From the NCBI GenBank assembly GCA_023396255.1, contig JAEWWU010000016.1:1-64000 (forward strand): a DNA stretch of 64,000 nt, read 5' to 3'. The stretch comes from Bacteroidota bacterium. Lineage in GTDB: Bacteria > Bacteroidota > Bacteroidia > Bacteroidales > Porphyromonadaceae. Of the stretch, positions 53,247 through 62,316 are shown piece after piece. The notes beneath the pieces were generated by a model, which did not search any database, was not told the origin of the DNA, and saw only the letters and a program-made list of their open reading frames with translations. Every line of letters starts with the position of its first letter. Within the stretch, counting starts at the first letter, position 1. The position numbers were made by a program, and so were the translations under genes.

Positions 53247-54341
53247 ATGATTCAGAAAATCTTGATTTCGGTCGGAGTGTCGCTCTGCTTGTGCTTGCCT
53301 TTCTCGGCAGAGGCACAGAGGAGTAAAACGACTCAGACCAGAAAAGCGAGGACCACCCAAGTCCAAAAAAAGGCGAGGAACCAGCATCCCCCAACAGTAG
53401 CAGAGAAAAGCATTGAGCCCGGAGTAAGACGGTTATTAGCAGATGGGTTCACTTTCGAAGAGAAAGCAAGCGTTGCAAACGCAATCAGAGAAAAAGAGGC
53501 AGAAGAAGCCCTAAGAGCGGAACTTTTGGAATACCCGGCCATTGACCTGTATGGCGAAAATACCTGGAACAGACACGTGAACCCGTTCGGTCGCTCCGTT
53601 GCAGATATTCCCGCCACCTATGACATTGACTGCTCCGGTTTTGTTATGCCTCTAGACAAAAACGTGCGTGTTACATCTAATTTTGGTTATCGCAAACGTT
53701 TTGGGAGAAACCACTATGGAATAGACTTGGGGCTCCGCACAGGGGATACGGTTAGAGTTTGTTTCGATGGTAAGGTCCGTATACGAGATTACGAGGGTAA
53801 AGGATATGGTCATTATGTGGTGATTAGACACCCCAACGGATTAGAAACTGTTTATGGACATCTTAGTCGTCCTCTCGTGCACGAAAACCAGATTGTGAAA
53901 GCCGGTACGGCCATTGGTTTGGGAGGCAGCACTGGTCGCTCTACTGGGCCTCATTTACATTTGGAAACTCGTTTTATGGGCATCCCCATAAATCCCGCCT
54001 TGATTATTGACTTCGCTGAAGGCTCTCCCAAGAGAGACTTTTACACGTTCCGTCATCGAGGGGGAAGAAGTGTGGATCGAGAAAGTTTGGGGGTGTCTTT
54101 AGTTGCGGAGCAAATCCAAGAGGACTCCGATCTGTCACACTCGACTACCTACGCGGAGAAGAAAAAGAGTGTGGAAAAAAAGAGAAAAACAAAATCCACA
54201 CGCCAATACACAGTCAAGTCTGGAGATTCTTTGTATATCATCGCAAAGCGACACAAAACCTCTGTGACAAACCTTTGTAAGGCAAACAAAATGAGCAGCA
54301 AGAGCACGCTCAAGCCGGGGCAGAAAATTGTAATTCCATAA
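53247..54341 (+). CDS. M23 endopeptidase with C-terminal LysM
   Basis: This 364-aa secreted or periplasmic protein has signal peptide MIQKILISVGVSLCLCLPFS and a basic linker. The M23 (LytM) domain is at about residues 140-250, with zinc ligands in RNHYGIDLG and the HLHLE motif (GPHLHLETR) and the YGHLSR strand. A C-terminal LysM spans about residues 318-364 (YTVKSGDSLYIIAKRH ... LKPGQKIVIP). It cleaves peptidoglycan cross-bridges or activates amidases, with LysM holding it on the wall. All zinc ligands look intact, so it is probably active. Confidence 0.93.
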   Translation: MIQKILISVGVSLCLCLPFSAEAQRSKTTQTRKARTTQVQKKARNQHPPTVAEKSIEPGVRRLLADGFTFEEKASVANAIREKEAEEALRAELLEYPAIDLYGENTWNRHVNPFGRSVADIPATYDIDCSGFVMPLDKNVRVTSNFGYRKRFGRNHYGIDLGLRTGDTVRVCFDGKVRIRDYEGKGYGHYVVIRHPNGLETVYGHLSRPLVHENQIVKAGTAIGLGGSTGRSTGPHLHLETRFMGIPINPALIIDFAEGSPKRDFYTFRHRGGRSVDRESLGVSLVAEQIQEDSDLSHSTTYAEKKKSVEKKRKTKSTRQYTVKSGDSLYIIAKRHKTSVTNLCKANKMSSKSTLKPGQKIVIP

Positions 54342-54367
54342 CATTCGGAACAGGAAAGAAAAAACTG

Positions 54368-54412
54368 TCCGCTTATATCGAGTTTTCTCAACTCTGTATA
54401 AGCGGATTTCTT
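54368..54412 (+). terminator. Terminator after the M23 gene
   Basis: A 10-bp stem, TCCGCTTATA (54368-54377) with TATAAGCGGA (54397-54406), contains an inner GAGTT/AACTC stem and is followed by TTTCTTTATT. Its right part overlaps the next promoter. Confidence 0.8.
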
Positions 54413-54423
54413 TATTACCTTTG
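54393..54423 (+). promoter_or_regulatory. Promoter abutting the U32 peptidase start
   Basis: TCTG (54393-54396), spacer 19 nt, TACCTTTG (54416-54423). The ATG begins at 54428, so the mRNA would have almost no leader. Confidence 0.6.
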
Positions 54424-54427
54424 CGCT

Positions 54428-55699
54428 ATGAACAATACTCTTGAAAAAAGGTTCCTCTCGGAGTCTTCATTCGAAGTTATGGCCCCGGTAGGCTCTTATG
54501 AAGCTCTAAGCGCAGCAATCAACGCGGGGGCTGATAGCGTCTACTTTGGCATTGAGGCTCTCAATATGAGGGCTCGCTCTGCAAACAACTTCTCCACGGA
54601 AGATCTTTTTGAGATTGTAAGAATATGCAAGCAACATCAAGTACGCAGTTATCTCACAGTTAATACAATCTTATACGATGAGGACTTGCCTCTTATGAGA
54701 GAGATTCTCAAAAAAGCCCAAGAAGCTGAAGTTACGGCAGTTATAGTTGCAGATGTTGCTGCCCTACAAGAAGCCAATCGTTTGGGTTTGGAAGTACATC
54801 TATCCACACAGCTAAATATTTCTAATATAGAATCTCTTCGATTTTACGCCCAATTTGCAGATGTTGTAGTCTTGGCTCGAGAATTATCTATGGAGCAAGT
54901 TGCCACCATACATCACGAAATAGAAACAACTCCAATCAATGGAGCTTCCGGACGTCCTGTGCAAATCGAAATGTTTGCCCACGGAGCTCTCTGTATGGCT
55001 ATTTCTGGCAAGTGTTACTTGAGTCTGCACGAAATGAATAAAAGTGCTAATCGGGGTAGCTGTACTCAAATTTGTCGTCGCTCTTATCGTGTTTGGGACG
55101 ATGAAGCTGGGGTTGAATTGGATGTAACTCACCCCAATATAATGTCTCCCAAAGATCTCAAGACCATCCATTTTATCAATCGAATGATGGAAGCTGGAGT
55201 ACGGGTTTTTAAGATTGAGGGTCGCGCCCGTGGTCCCGAGTATGTAGATACTGTGGTGCGCTGTTATAAAGAAGCGATTGCAGCGGTTTGCTCCGGATCG
55301 TATACAGAGCAAAAAATAGCTGAATGGGATCAACGATTGAGCTCTGTATTCAATCGAGGTTTTTGGGATGGATACTATTTAGGACAAAAGTTGGGAGAAT
55401 GGACTCCCTTCGCCGGCTCTTCGGCAACCAAAGAAAAAGAATATATTGCCAAAGTGATCAAACATTTTGGGAAGATCGGAGTGGCAGAAATAGAATTAGA
55501 ATCCGGCGAACTCAATGTTGGTGATCAAATTTTAATTATTGGTCCCACCACCGGAGTTATAGATATAAATGTGGCAGAAATCCGATACGAGCTTGCACCC
55601 GTTACATTTGCAAAAAAGGGGCAACGGGTTTCGTTGCCAGTTCCCCAAAAGGTGCGTCCTGCTGACAGAGTATACTTATTTAAGGATCGAAACAAATAA
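54428..55699 (+). CDS. U32 family peptidase / tRNA hydroxylation-type protein
   Basis: This 423-aa U32 protein opens with EVMAPVGSYEALSAAINAGA followed by NMRARSANNFS. It has the family's MFAHGALCMAISGKCYLS and NRGSCTQICRR cysteine motifs, then VFKIEGRARGPEYV. Members include P. gingivalis PrtC (described as a collagenase) and E. coli TrhP/RlhA, which take part in RNA hydroxylation; the cysteines favour the latter type. A C-terminal beta-barrel follows from about residue 340. It appears to be the first gene of a run of plus-strand genes. Confidence 0.88.
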   Translation: MNNTLEKRFLSESSFEVMAPVGSYEALSAAINAGADSVYFGIEALNMRARSANNFSTEDLFEIVRICKQHQVRSYLTVNTILYDEDLPLMREILKKAQEAEVTAVIVADVAALQEANRLGLEVHLSTQLNISNIESLRFYAQFADVVVLARELSMEQVATIHHEIETTPINGASGRPVQIEMFAHGALCMAISGKCYLSLHEMNKSANRGSCTQICRRSYRVWDDEAGVELDVTHPNIMSPKDLKTIHFINRMMEAGVRVFKIEGRARGPEYVDTVVRCYKEAIAAVCSGSYTEQKIAEWDQRLSSVFNRGFWDGYYLGQKLGEWTPFAGSSATKEKEYIAKVIKHFGKIGVAEIELESGELNVGDQILIIGPTTGVIDINVAEIRYELAPVTFAKKGQRVSLPVPQKVRPADRVYLFKDRNK

Positions 55700-55706
55700 C
55701 AAAATA

Positions 55707-56135
55707 ATGGCACAAAAAAGCAATTATATATTCTCGATCGATATGAAAGTTCGAGATTACGAGTGTGACTTGCAAGGCGTTGTTAATAACTCAAACTACC
55801 AGCGATATATGGAACACGCTCGACACGAGTTTTGGTTGGAGTTGGGTGATGGTTTTGCCGATATGCACAAAAATGGATTAGATGCTTTTGTCTACAAGGT
55901 TACCATTACCTATAAAGAATCTTTGCGCAGTGGGGACTATTTTTCTTCGTGCCTTACCTGTCATCGCAAAGGTCCCAAGCTAATATTTAACCAAGCCATA
56001 ATTAAAAAAGATGGAACAATAGCCGCTGTTGGAGAAGTCGAAGTTGTTGCTGTACAAGACGGACAACTTACGAGAGGAGAGTATTTTGATTCTATGATAG
56101 AACACATCAAAGAGAGATATCCGCAATATGCTTAA
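55707..56135 (+). CDS. Acyl-CoA thioesterase, 4HBT hotdog family
   Basis: This 142-aa protein from ATG 55707 has KVRDYECDLQGVVNNSNYQRYMEHAR, the 4-hydroxybenzoyl-CoA thioesterase motif with the catalytic Asp replaced or shifted (D-LQGVVNN), then a hotdog fold. ATG 55707 lies 7 nt past the U32 stop; longer in-frame starts would lie inside the U32 gene. It probably hydrolyses an acyl-CoA or acyl-ACP. Confidence 0.88.
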   Translation: MAQKSNYIFSIDMKVRDYECDLQGVVNNSNYQRYMEHARHEFWLELGDGFADMHKNGLDAFVYKVTITYKESLRSGDYFSSCLTCHRKGPKLIFNQAIIKKDGTIAAVGEVEVVAVQDGQLTRGEYFDSMIEHIKERYPQYA

Positions 56136-56149
56136 TCTGAAACAAAACG

Positions 56150-57148
56150 ATGAGTACTCAAGCCTATAATATAGAACAACTCAATAGAGAGATTGAAGAA
56201 CAGAGCAAGTTTATTTCTCTCCTTACCGATGGAATTGGTAGTACCATCATCGGGCAAGACCACCTCGTTCACTCCCTCTTGATCGGTCTTTTGGCAAATG
56301 GCCACATCTTATTGGAGGGTGTTCCAGGACTGGCAAAAACTTTAGCTATTAAAACTCTTGCCAAACTAATCGATGCTGATTTTAGTCGCATTCAGTTCAC
56401 TCCGGATCTTCTTCCCGCAGATGTTATAGGCACACTTATATACAGCCAAAAAAACGAAAGTTTTACCGTAAAATCGGGACCTGTTTTTGCAAACTTCGTT
56501 TTGGCAGATGAAATCAATCGAGCCCCGGCTAAGGTGCAAAGTGCCCTTCTTGAAGCTATGCAAGAGCATCAAGTTACAATTGGAGAACAATCTTATCCCC
56601 TACCCTCTCCATTCCTTGTTATGGCCACTCAAAACCCCATTGAACAAGAGGGTACTTATCCTCTTCCCGAGGCTCAAGTGGACCGCTTTATGCTCAAAGT
56701 ACTTGTAAGCTATCCGAGCAAAGAGGAAGAACAACAAATTATTCGGCTCAATTTGGCCGAAACCCTTCCTTCAATCAAACCAGCTGTGACAAAAGCTCAG
56801 ATTATAGAGGCAAGAAAAATTGTTCGCAAAGTCTACATCGATCCCAAAATTCTTCAATACATCGTCGATATCGTTTTTGCCACACGTTTCCCCAAAGAGC
56901 ACAATCTACCCGAATTAGATGGTATGATCTCTTACGGAGGATCTCCTCGTGCCTCCATCAATCTGGCTCTTGCAGCACGAGCTCACGCTTTTATACAACA
57001 TCGAGGTTATGTGGTACCCGAAGATGTTCGCTCTGTTTGCCACGAGATACTACGCCATCGTCTGGGACTAAGCTATGAAGCAGAAGCCAACAATCTCACC
57101 CCCGACAATGTTATCACTGAGATTCTCAATAAAGTAGCAGTCCCCTAA
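56150..57148 (+). CDS. MoxR family AAA+ ATPase
   Basis: This 332-aa ATPase has Walker A LLEGVPGLAKTLAIK (around residue 48), Walker B FVLADEINRAPAKVQSALLEAM, sensor-1 MATQNPIEQEGTYPLPEAQ and a C-terminal lid. MoxR proteins act as chaperones for metal or von Willebrand-type proteins. The DUF58 gene follows 19 nt later, the usual partner. Confidence 0.94.
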   Translation: MSTQAYNIEQLNREIEEQSKFISLLTDGIGSTIIGQDHLVHSLLIGLLANGHILLEGVPGLAKTLAIKTLAKLIDADFSRIQFTPDLLPADVIGTLIYSQKNESFTVKSGPVFANFVLADEINRAPAKVQSALLEAMQEHQVTIGEQSYPLPSPFLVMATQNPIEQEGTYPLPEAQVDRFMLKVLVSYPSKEEEQQIIRLNLAETLPSIKPAVTKAQIIEARKIVRKVYIDPKILQYIVDIVFATRFPKEHNLPELDGMISYGGSPRASINLALAARAHAFIQHRGYVVPEDVRSVCHEILRHRLGLSYEAEANNLTPDNVITEILNKVAVP

Positions 57149-57167
57149 TCATCGTTTTTTGTTGCCT

Positions 57168-58058
57168 ATGTCTTCACTAGACCTAATGGAGTCTGATATC
57201 CTGGCAAAGGTGCGTCGTGTTGAGATCAAAGCAAAAGGTCTCACACAAGGCTCCTTGAGTGGAAGTTACAAGTCGGCTTTCAAGGGGAGGGGTATGGCAT
57301 TTAGTGAAGTACGCGAGTACGCCATCGGTGATGATGTTAGAGACATCGATTGGAATGTAACAGCACGCTACGCAAGCCCACACATCAAAATATTTGAAGA
57401 AGAACGAGAGCTGACAACTATGCTCCTAGTCGATGTCTCCAAGAGTTTGGACTTTGGCTCTACCGAACAAACTAAAAGGGAGTTGACGGCAGAGTTGGCT
57501 GCAACATTGGCTTTTGCAACCATTCGCAACAAAGATAAAGTGGGTTTGATTCTCTTTTCCGATAAAGTGGAGCTATACATTCCTGCTGGAAAAGGAAGAA
57601 AGCACGTACTGTACCTTATTCGACGGATACTCACCTACCAACCTCAAGGAAAAGGAACACGACCAGAAGTCGCCTTACAGCTAGTGCAACAGGTAATCAA
57701 AAAGCGTTGTACGGCTTTTCTTATCAGCGATTTTCTTGCAGCCTCCCAAAACTATATCCAACTACTACGACATACAGCTAAGCGGCACGATCTAGTCGTT
57801 ATACGGGTTTGTGACCGTAGAGATGCAGAACTTTCGCCAATGGGTTGGACACTTTTTGAAGATCTCGAGACGAACTCCATCCGTTGGGTCAATACCTCCT
57901 CTAAGCGGTTGCGCACACAGTACAAAGAAAAGCACAAAAAGATGTCGCAAGAAATATCTCAGATGCTACAATCATCCGGAGTTGATTTCTGTAAAGTGAA
58001 CACGGGAGAAGATTTTGTTCCCGCTCTGCTCTTACTATTCAAACAGCGTAGTCAATAA
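57168..58058 (+). CDS. DUF58 domain protein, MoxR partner
   Basis: This protein of about 296 aa has the DUF58 signature GDDVRDIDWNVTARY at about residue 65 and a vWA-like core (LLVDVSKSLDFGS, DKVGLILFSDKVELYIPAGKG). ATG 57168 was preferred to a TTG at 57159. In many Bacteroidetes this pair begins the bat (aerotolerance) operon with BatA-BatE; here no VWA/Bat membrane genes follow. Confidence 0.9.
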   Translation: MSSLDLMESDILAKVRRVEIKAKGLTQGSLSGSYKSAFKGRGMAFSEVREYAIGDDVRDIDWNVTARYASPHIKIFEEERELTTMLLVDVSKSLDFGSTEQTKRELTAELAATLAFATIRNKDKVGLILFSDKVELYIPAGKGRKHVLYLIRRILTYQPQGKGTRPEVALQLVQQVIKKRCTAFLISDFLAASQNYIQLLRHTAKRHDLVVIRVCDRRDAELSPMGWTLFEDLETNSIRWVNTSSKRLRTQYKEKHKKMSQEISQMLQSSGVDFCKVNTGEDFVPALLLLFKQRSQ

Positions 58059-58143
58059 AAAACAGTTCATACACAATCATCATCCTCTAAATTTTACAGA
58101 GGTATTTTGCCTTTCACACTATCTATCACAAAAAAATTATACA

Positions 58144-58581
58144 ATGAATACTTGGTTCGAATGTAAAGTTTCTTACGAAAAGAATACCGACTCCGGGTTA
58201 CTCCAAAAGACAACCGAGGGGTACCTCATTGACGCCGCCACTTACACTGACGCAGAAGCTAGACTTATAGAGGAAGTTACTCCCTTCTCCTCCTCGGGAG
58301 AGGTTTCCATCACCACAATAAAGCGAGTTAAGATTGCCGAGTTATTTCTCAGCCAAAATGAAACGGATGACAAATATTATCGCTGCAAGGTTAATCTTAT
58401 CACCTTGGATGAAAAAAGTGGAGCAGAACGTAAAACAGGCGTCTCTATCATAGTACAAGCCGATTCCCTTCCCTCTGCAGTTTCGACCCTAAAGAAAGAG
58501 ATGGACACAACCCTCAATACCTACGACATCGCCTCTGTCTCCGAAACGAACATTATGGACGTTTTACAACATCAACTGTAG
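58144..58581 (+). CDS. DUF4494 protein
   Basis: This 145-aa protein from ATG 58144 (MNTWFECKVSYEKNTDSGLL) has TTEGYLIDAATYTDAEARLIEE in the middle. It resembles DUF4494, a Bacteroidetes family of unknown function. Nothing in the sequence suggests export. It lies 19 nt before the YggS-type gene and is probably co-transcribed with it. Confidence 0.82.
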   Translation: MNTWFECKVSYEKNTDSGLLQKTTEGYLIDAATYTDAEARLIEEVTPFSSSGEVSITTIKRVKIAELFLSQNETDDKYYRCKVNLITLDEKSGAERKTGVSIIVQADSLPSAVSTLKKEMDTTLNTYDIASVSETNIMDVLQHQL

Positions 58582-58600
58582 CAACCAATCCCCCACACGT

Positions 58601-59272
58601 ATGGCAAAAATACCCCAACGACTTGTAGAGCTTAGGAAACAGATTCCCTCCGATGTGCAATTGGTTGCCGTATCAAAGTTTCACACACCAGAAAGTATAT
58701 TGGAGGCTTACAATACAGGGCAAAGGATCTTTGGCGAAAGCCGGGTACAAGAGTTGTGCGAAAAGTATGAGGCACTACCCAAAGATATTCAGTGGCACTT
58801 CATTGGTCCGTTACAGCGAAATAAAGTCAAATACATCGTCCCCTTCATCACACTCATTCATAGTGTTGACAATGAGAAACTTTTTAGAGAGATAGTCAAA
58901 CAAGCAGAGAAGAACAATCGTACCGTAGAATGCTTGTTGGAGGTAAAAATTGCTCAAGAAGAAACTAAGAGCGGATGGGGATTACAAGATGCTGAAACCT
59001 TTGTGACACAATATATATCAGACCAGAACGCTCAACATCACGTAAAAATTGTGGGGTTGATGGGAATGGCGACCCTCACCCAAGATACACAACAAATACA
59101 CCAAGAATTCGCTTCCTTAGGAAGGTGTTATACCCGACTAAAAACTCTTTTTCCCAACCTTCCCCTAAAACATCTTTCTATGGGAATGTCTCAAGATTGG
59201 ACCATCGCTCTTGAAGAAGGGAGCAATATGGTTCGCATTGGAACGGCTATATTTGGTGAAAGAGAATACTAA
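58601..59272 (+). CDS. YggS/PLPBP family pyridoxal-phosphate homeostasis protein
   Basis: This 223-aa protein has the PLP lysine in VQLVAVSKFH (about residue 24), then FGESRVQELCEKYEAL, WHFIGPLQRNKVKYI, LSMGMSQDWTIALEEGSNMVRIG and TAIFGERE: the full set of YggS motifs. It binds PLP and is thought to buffer it. The window also carries pdxB of the PLP pathway, but far away and without obvious linkage. Confidence 0.94.
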   Translation: MAKIPQRLVELRKQIPSDVQLVAVSKFHTPESILEAYNTGQRIFGESRVQELCEKYEALPKDIQWHFIGPLQRNKVKYIVPFITLIHSVDNEKLFREIVKQAEKNNRTVECLLEVKIAQEETKSGWGLQDAETFVTQYISDQNAQHHVKIVGLMGMATLTQDTQQIHQEFASLGRCYTRLKTLFPNLPLKHLSMGMSQDWTIALEEGSNMVRIGTAIFGEREY

Positions 59273-59307
59273 TTTTTTAATAGAACATCGGTCACTATAT
59301 TTTTTGC

Positions 59308-59315
59308 TACCTTTG
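59308..59315 (+). promoter_or_regulatory. -7 box of the DHOD-like gene
   Basis: TACCTTTG, 33 nt before ATG 59349. It supports this start over an in-frame ATG at 59211. No good -33. Confidence 0.4.
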
Positions 59316-59348
59316 TCCAAAGGCGAAACATTCAAATTGATTAAAACG

Positions 59349-60320
59349 ATGGACTTAACCTCAAATTACGCGGGAATTGAGCTACAAAATCCCATTATTG
59401 CAGCAAGCTCCGGGATGACCGCTACAGCGGAAAAGATTGTACAAATAGCAGAAGCCGGAGTTGGTGCAGTTGTTCTAAAATCTCTTTTTGAGGAGCAGAT
59501 AGAATCCGAGGCTTTGAGTTCTGCTGCAATAGATGCCTACGGCGAAGGAACCGAGTACATCTTGCAATATACCAAATCTCATAAGATAGAACAGCACTTA
59601 AATCTAATTGCAGACGCCAAGGCTCGCACCTCCATTCCTATTATAGCCAGTATCAATTGTTACAAGAAAGGAGAATGGATATCATTTGCTCGTCGAATGG
59701 AGCAGGCTGGAGCAGACGCAGTTGAGCTAAACATTATGCGGATAGAGACTGGGAAAATGGTGAATGAAAACCAATTGGCAAACGAATACATTGATATGTG
59801 CACTATGGTTGCCAAAGAATTATCGATCCCAGTAGCTGTCAAGCTTGACTCTCAATACTCTTGCTTGGTGGCATTAGTCGATAAACTTAGAGCCTCCGGC
59901 ATCAAGGGGGTTACGTGTTTTAACCGGCCCTACCAAATGGATATTGATCTCAACAAATTACAAATTATAGGAGGGCCAATGCTGACCACGGAAGCAGACC
60001 TTTCGACCACCCTAAAGTTCACCGGAATATTGTCGGCCTTGGTACCAGGGATTGCCGTATCTGCTTCCGGAGGTGTACACAGCTCCGAAGCTGTTATCAA
60101 ATGCCTTCTTGCCGGAGCTTCTTCTGTTCAATTAGCTTCCTCTCTTTACAAAAAAGGAGTGTCTGTGGTTACGAACTACATAAAAGAGCTGAAAGATTGG
60201 ATGACCACCAAAGGATATCGAACAGTGGACGAATTCAAAGGGTTGCTCAATGCCAAGAATGATAAAGGGAAAAACTCCTTTGAAAGGGTTCAATTTATGA
60301 AATATGTGTCTAATGATTGA
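59349..60320 (+). CDS. Dihydroorotate dehydrogenase-like flavoprotein
   Basis: This protein of about 323 aa starts MDLTSNYAGIELQNPIIAASS, like class I DHODs. The beta/alpha barrel includes AGADAVELNIM, VAVKLDSQYSC, VTCFNRPYQMDIDLN and VSASGGVHSSEAVIKCLLAGAS. The segment where class 1A/1B enzymes have catalytic Cys/Ser is not clearly conserved, so it belongs to the 'DHOD-like' group. Pyrimidine synthesis is possible but not assured. Confidence 0.85.
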   Translation: MDLTSNYAGIELQNPIIAASSGMTATAEKIVQIAEAGVGAVVLKSLFEEQIESEALSSAAIDAYGEGTEYILQYTKSHKIEQHLNLIADAKARTSIPIIASINCYKKGEWISFARRMEQAGADAVELNIMRIETGKMVNENQLANEYIDMCTMVAKELSIPVAVKLDSQYSCLVALVDKLRASGIKGVTCFNRPYQMDIDLNKLQIIGGPMLTTEADLSTTLKFTGILSALVPGIAVSASGGVHSSEAVIKCLLAGASSVQLASSLYKKGVSVVTNYIKELKDWMTTKGYRTVDEFKGLLNAKNDKGKNSFERVQFMKYVSND

Positions 60321-60367
60321 GCGTTAGACAAATAGAATAAAACTATTAAACAAAGAAAGGAATCGAA

Positions 60368-61039
60368 ATGAAAAAAACATCTATTGGCGCAGCTTTTCTT
60401 GCTGTTGCATTAACTTTTTCCGGGTGTGGAATAAACGGAACTCTCTTGGGTACAGGAGTAGGTGCTGGCGCTGGTGCAGCTATTGGCTCCGGAATTGGTA
60501 AAGTAATGGGCAACACAGGAGCCGGAGCTGCTATTGGAGCAGTGGTCGGAGGTGCTGCCGGAGCTCTTATTGGCAATCGTATGGACAAACAGAAAAAGGA
60601 ATTGGAACAACAGTTGCCCAACACAGAAGTGGTTGCTGTAAATGATGGACAAGCCATTAAAGTAGTATTCGACAGCGGATTATTGTTCAACACCAACTCA
60701 AGTACATTAAGCTCTGCATCACGTAGAGATCTTGCCATTTTTGCGGAAAACCTTGTCAATAATCCGGATACAGACATAGAAATCATCGGTCACACTGATA
60801 GCTCGGGTAACGACAAAATCAACAATCCATTATCTGAAAAAAGAGCACAAAGTGTGTACACCTTCTTGAAAGAAAATGGGGTAACCGTGAAACGGATGAA
60901 CTTTGAAGGACGCGGTAGCCAAGAGCCAGTTGCTGATAACTCGACCAGTGCAGGAAAGCAAAAGAATCGTCGTGTTGAGGTATTCATTCTCCCCGGACAA
61001 AAAATGTTGGAAGAGGCCAAGGCCGGAACTCTTAAATAA
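60368..61039 (+). CDS. OmpA-family lipoprotein with glycine zipper (YiaD-like)
   Basis: This 223-aa lipoprotein has signal MKKTSIGAAFLAVALTFSGC (Cys20), then a Gly/Ala-rich zipper (about residues 32-75, GVGAGAGAAIGSGIGKVMG). An OmpA peptidoglycan-binding domain spans about 100-215 (FDSGLLFNTNSSTLS, IIGHTDSSGNDKINNPLSEKRA, NRRVEVFI). It tethers the outer membrane to peptidoglycan. A double hairpin follows. Confidence 0.92.
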   Translation: MKKTSIGAAFLAVALTFSGCGINGTLLGTGVGAGAGAAIGSGIGKVMGNTGAGAAIGAVVGGAAGALIGNRMDKQKKELEQQLPNTEVVAVNDGQAIKVVFDSGLLFNTNSSTLSSASRRDLAIFAENLVNNPDTDIEIIGHTDSSGNDKINNPLSEKRAQSVYTFLKENGVTVKRMNFEGRGSQEPVADNSTSAGKQKNRRVEVFILPGQKMLEEAKAGTLK

Positions 61040-61059
61040 TTAAACCCAAAATCTTGTCT

Positions 61060-61155
61060 CCGGAGTGCATTCAGTGTTCGATTGATGCACTCCGGGCAGG
61101 ATGGTCTCGAAAAAGAAGTAGGCTTGTTACATCTTTCTTTTCGAGCCTTTATTTT
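61060..61155 (+). terminator. Double hairpin terminator after the OmpA lipoprotein
   Basis: The first stem is CCGGAGTGCAT (61060-61070) with ATGCACTCCGG (61085-61095). The second is GGTCTCGAAAAAGAA (61103-61117) with TTCTTTTCGAGCC (61135-61147), imperfect. A T-rich tail follows at 61148-61170. Confidence 0.75.
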
Positions 61156-61170
61156 CTCATTTTTCTTCTT

Positions 61171-62154
61171 ATGAAGAGGTTTTCTATCTCTTTATTTTTT
61201 TTCTTTCTTCTGTGCACGAGTGGAATATTATTAGCTTGCGCACAACAAAAAGGTTCTCAGACAACTTCTGTTGTAAAATCTGACTTTGGGAAAAAGGCCG
61301 ATACAACGTTTTTTTTTCAAAGGGAGAGATTGATGGATATTCCGTCTATTCCTGAATACTTGATAACTCCTAAAGATCGAGCAAAATATTTCATTCAACA
61401 CTATTGGGATCTTTGGGATGGACAAGATTCAACCTATTTACAACACCCTAAGGCTTTTGAACAAACTGTGGTAGACTATCTTGGCGTTGTTCTATCGGTT
61501 ACAGAAATCGACCTACCTACCCAAAAAAGTCACCTGCTTGCTCCTCTTGCTCTATCGCGAGGAAGAATCTTAGAAACCATTTTGGGTTTTTACCAAAAAT
61601 ATTTGTACGAGGCAGAGTCTCCATTCTATAATGAAGAGCTTTTCTTACACGTATTGGAATGGGCAGCAAAAACCCCGACACTCTCCTATGCTCAAGGGAT
61701 AAGAACTCAAGCTCTATTGGAATTACTCAACCGAAACCGCGTTGGATCTCCCGTAGAAAACTTTCCTATGGTTACATCGGAAAGTGATTCGATTTTCTAT
61801 GTATCCGAACTAAAAGGAAAACCCATTATCTTGTTCTTTTACACTCCCGGGTGCGATAACTGTCATAATTCTTTACGGGAATTGAACGAAAACACTTCGC
61901 TACATAACCTAATTGAGGAAGAAAGAGTAGAACTTTTGCTCTTGTTCAATGGTTATGGTAAAGATGTTTGGAGAAATAGCTTCAAAGAATTACCCCCAAT
62001 AGGGAAAGTGGTTTATAACGAAGGAGACACTATATTGAACACCCCACTATTCGACCTCAGAAGATCTCCCAGTATATACCTAATTGACGCTGAAGGAAGA
62101 GTACAACTTCGAAACACAACCATACAAGAGTTACAGAAGAAATTAAACAAATAA
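61171..62154 (+). CDS. DUF5106-type thioredoxin-like lipoprotein
   Basis: This protein of about 327 aa from ATG 61171 has signal MKRFSISLFFFFLLCTSGILLAC (Cys23 lipobox). An N-terminal helical domain (about residues 60-210, DUF5106-like) is followed by a thioredoxin fold with the redox CxxC in FFYTPGCDNCHNSLREL. It should act in the periplasm or envelope in thiol exchange, similar to TlpA/DsbE-type proteins. Confidence 0.85.
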   Translation: MKRFSISLFFFFLLCTSGILLACAQQKGSQTTSVVKSDFGKKADTTFFFQRERLMDIPSIPEYLITPKDRAKYFIQHYWDLWDGQDSTYLQHPKAFEQTVVDYLGVVLSVTEIDLPTQKSHLLAPLALSRGRILETILGFYQKYLYEAESPFYNEELFLHVLEWAAKTPTLSYAQGIRTQALLELLNRNRVGSPVENFPMVTSESDSIFYVSELKGKPIILFFYTPGCDNCHNSLRELNENTSLHNLIEEERVELLLLFNGYGKDVWRNSFKELPPIGKVVYNEGDTILNTPLFDLRRSPSIYLIDAEGRVQLRNTTIQELQKKLNK

Positions 62155-62223
62155 TTTGAAATCAAATAGGTATAAAATAACACTGATTGAAGACTGAAAG
62201 GGAATAGGCTTAGACTGAAAAAC

Positions 62224-62253
62224 TTGCAGATTCATAACTAAATCTTATATTTG
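62224..62253 (+). promoter_or_regulatory. Promoter of the tandem OmpA genes
   Basis: TTG (62224-62226), spacer 19 nt, TATATTTG (62246-62253). The leader is about 60 nt. Confidence 0.72.
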
Positions 62254-62316
62254 TACCAAATTTGTATTATTATGCGAACTATATAAAGAAGTGTTACTAA
62301 TAGAATACTCAACAAT

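Noticed and set aside
60450..60590. Repeated GGAGCTGC/GGTGCTGG-type sequence resembling a tandem repeat
   Set aside because: It simply encodes the glycine-zipper membrane segment; no DNA-level unit of constant length.
60346..60786. 146-codon minus-strand frame rich in Ala/Pro opposite the OmpA lipoprotein
   Set aside because: It is the mirror of the Gly/Ala zipper; repetitive composition explains the long frame.
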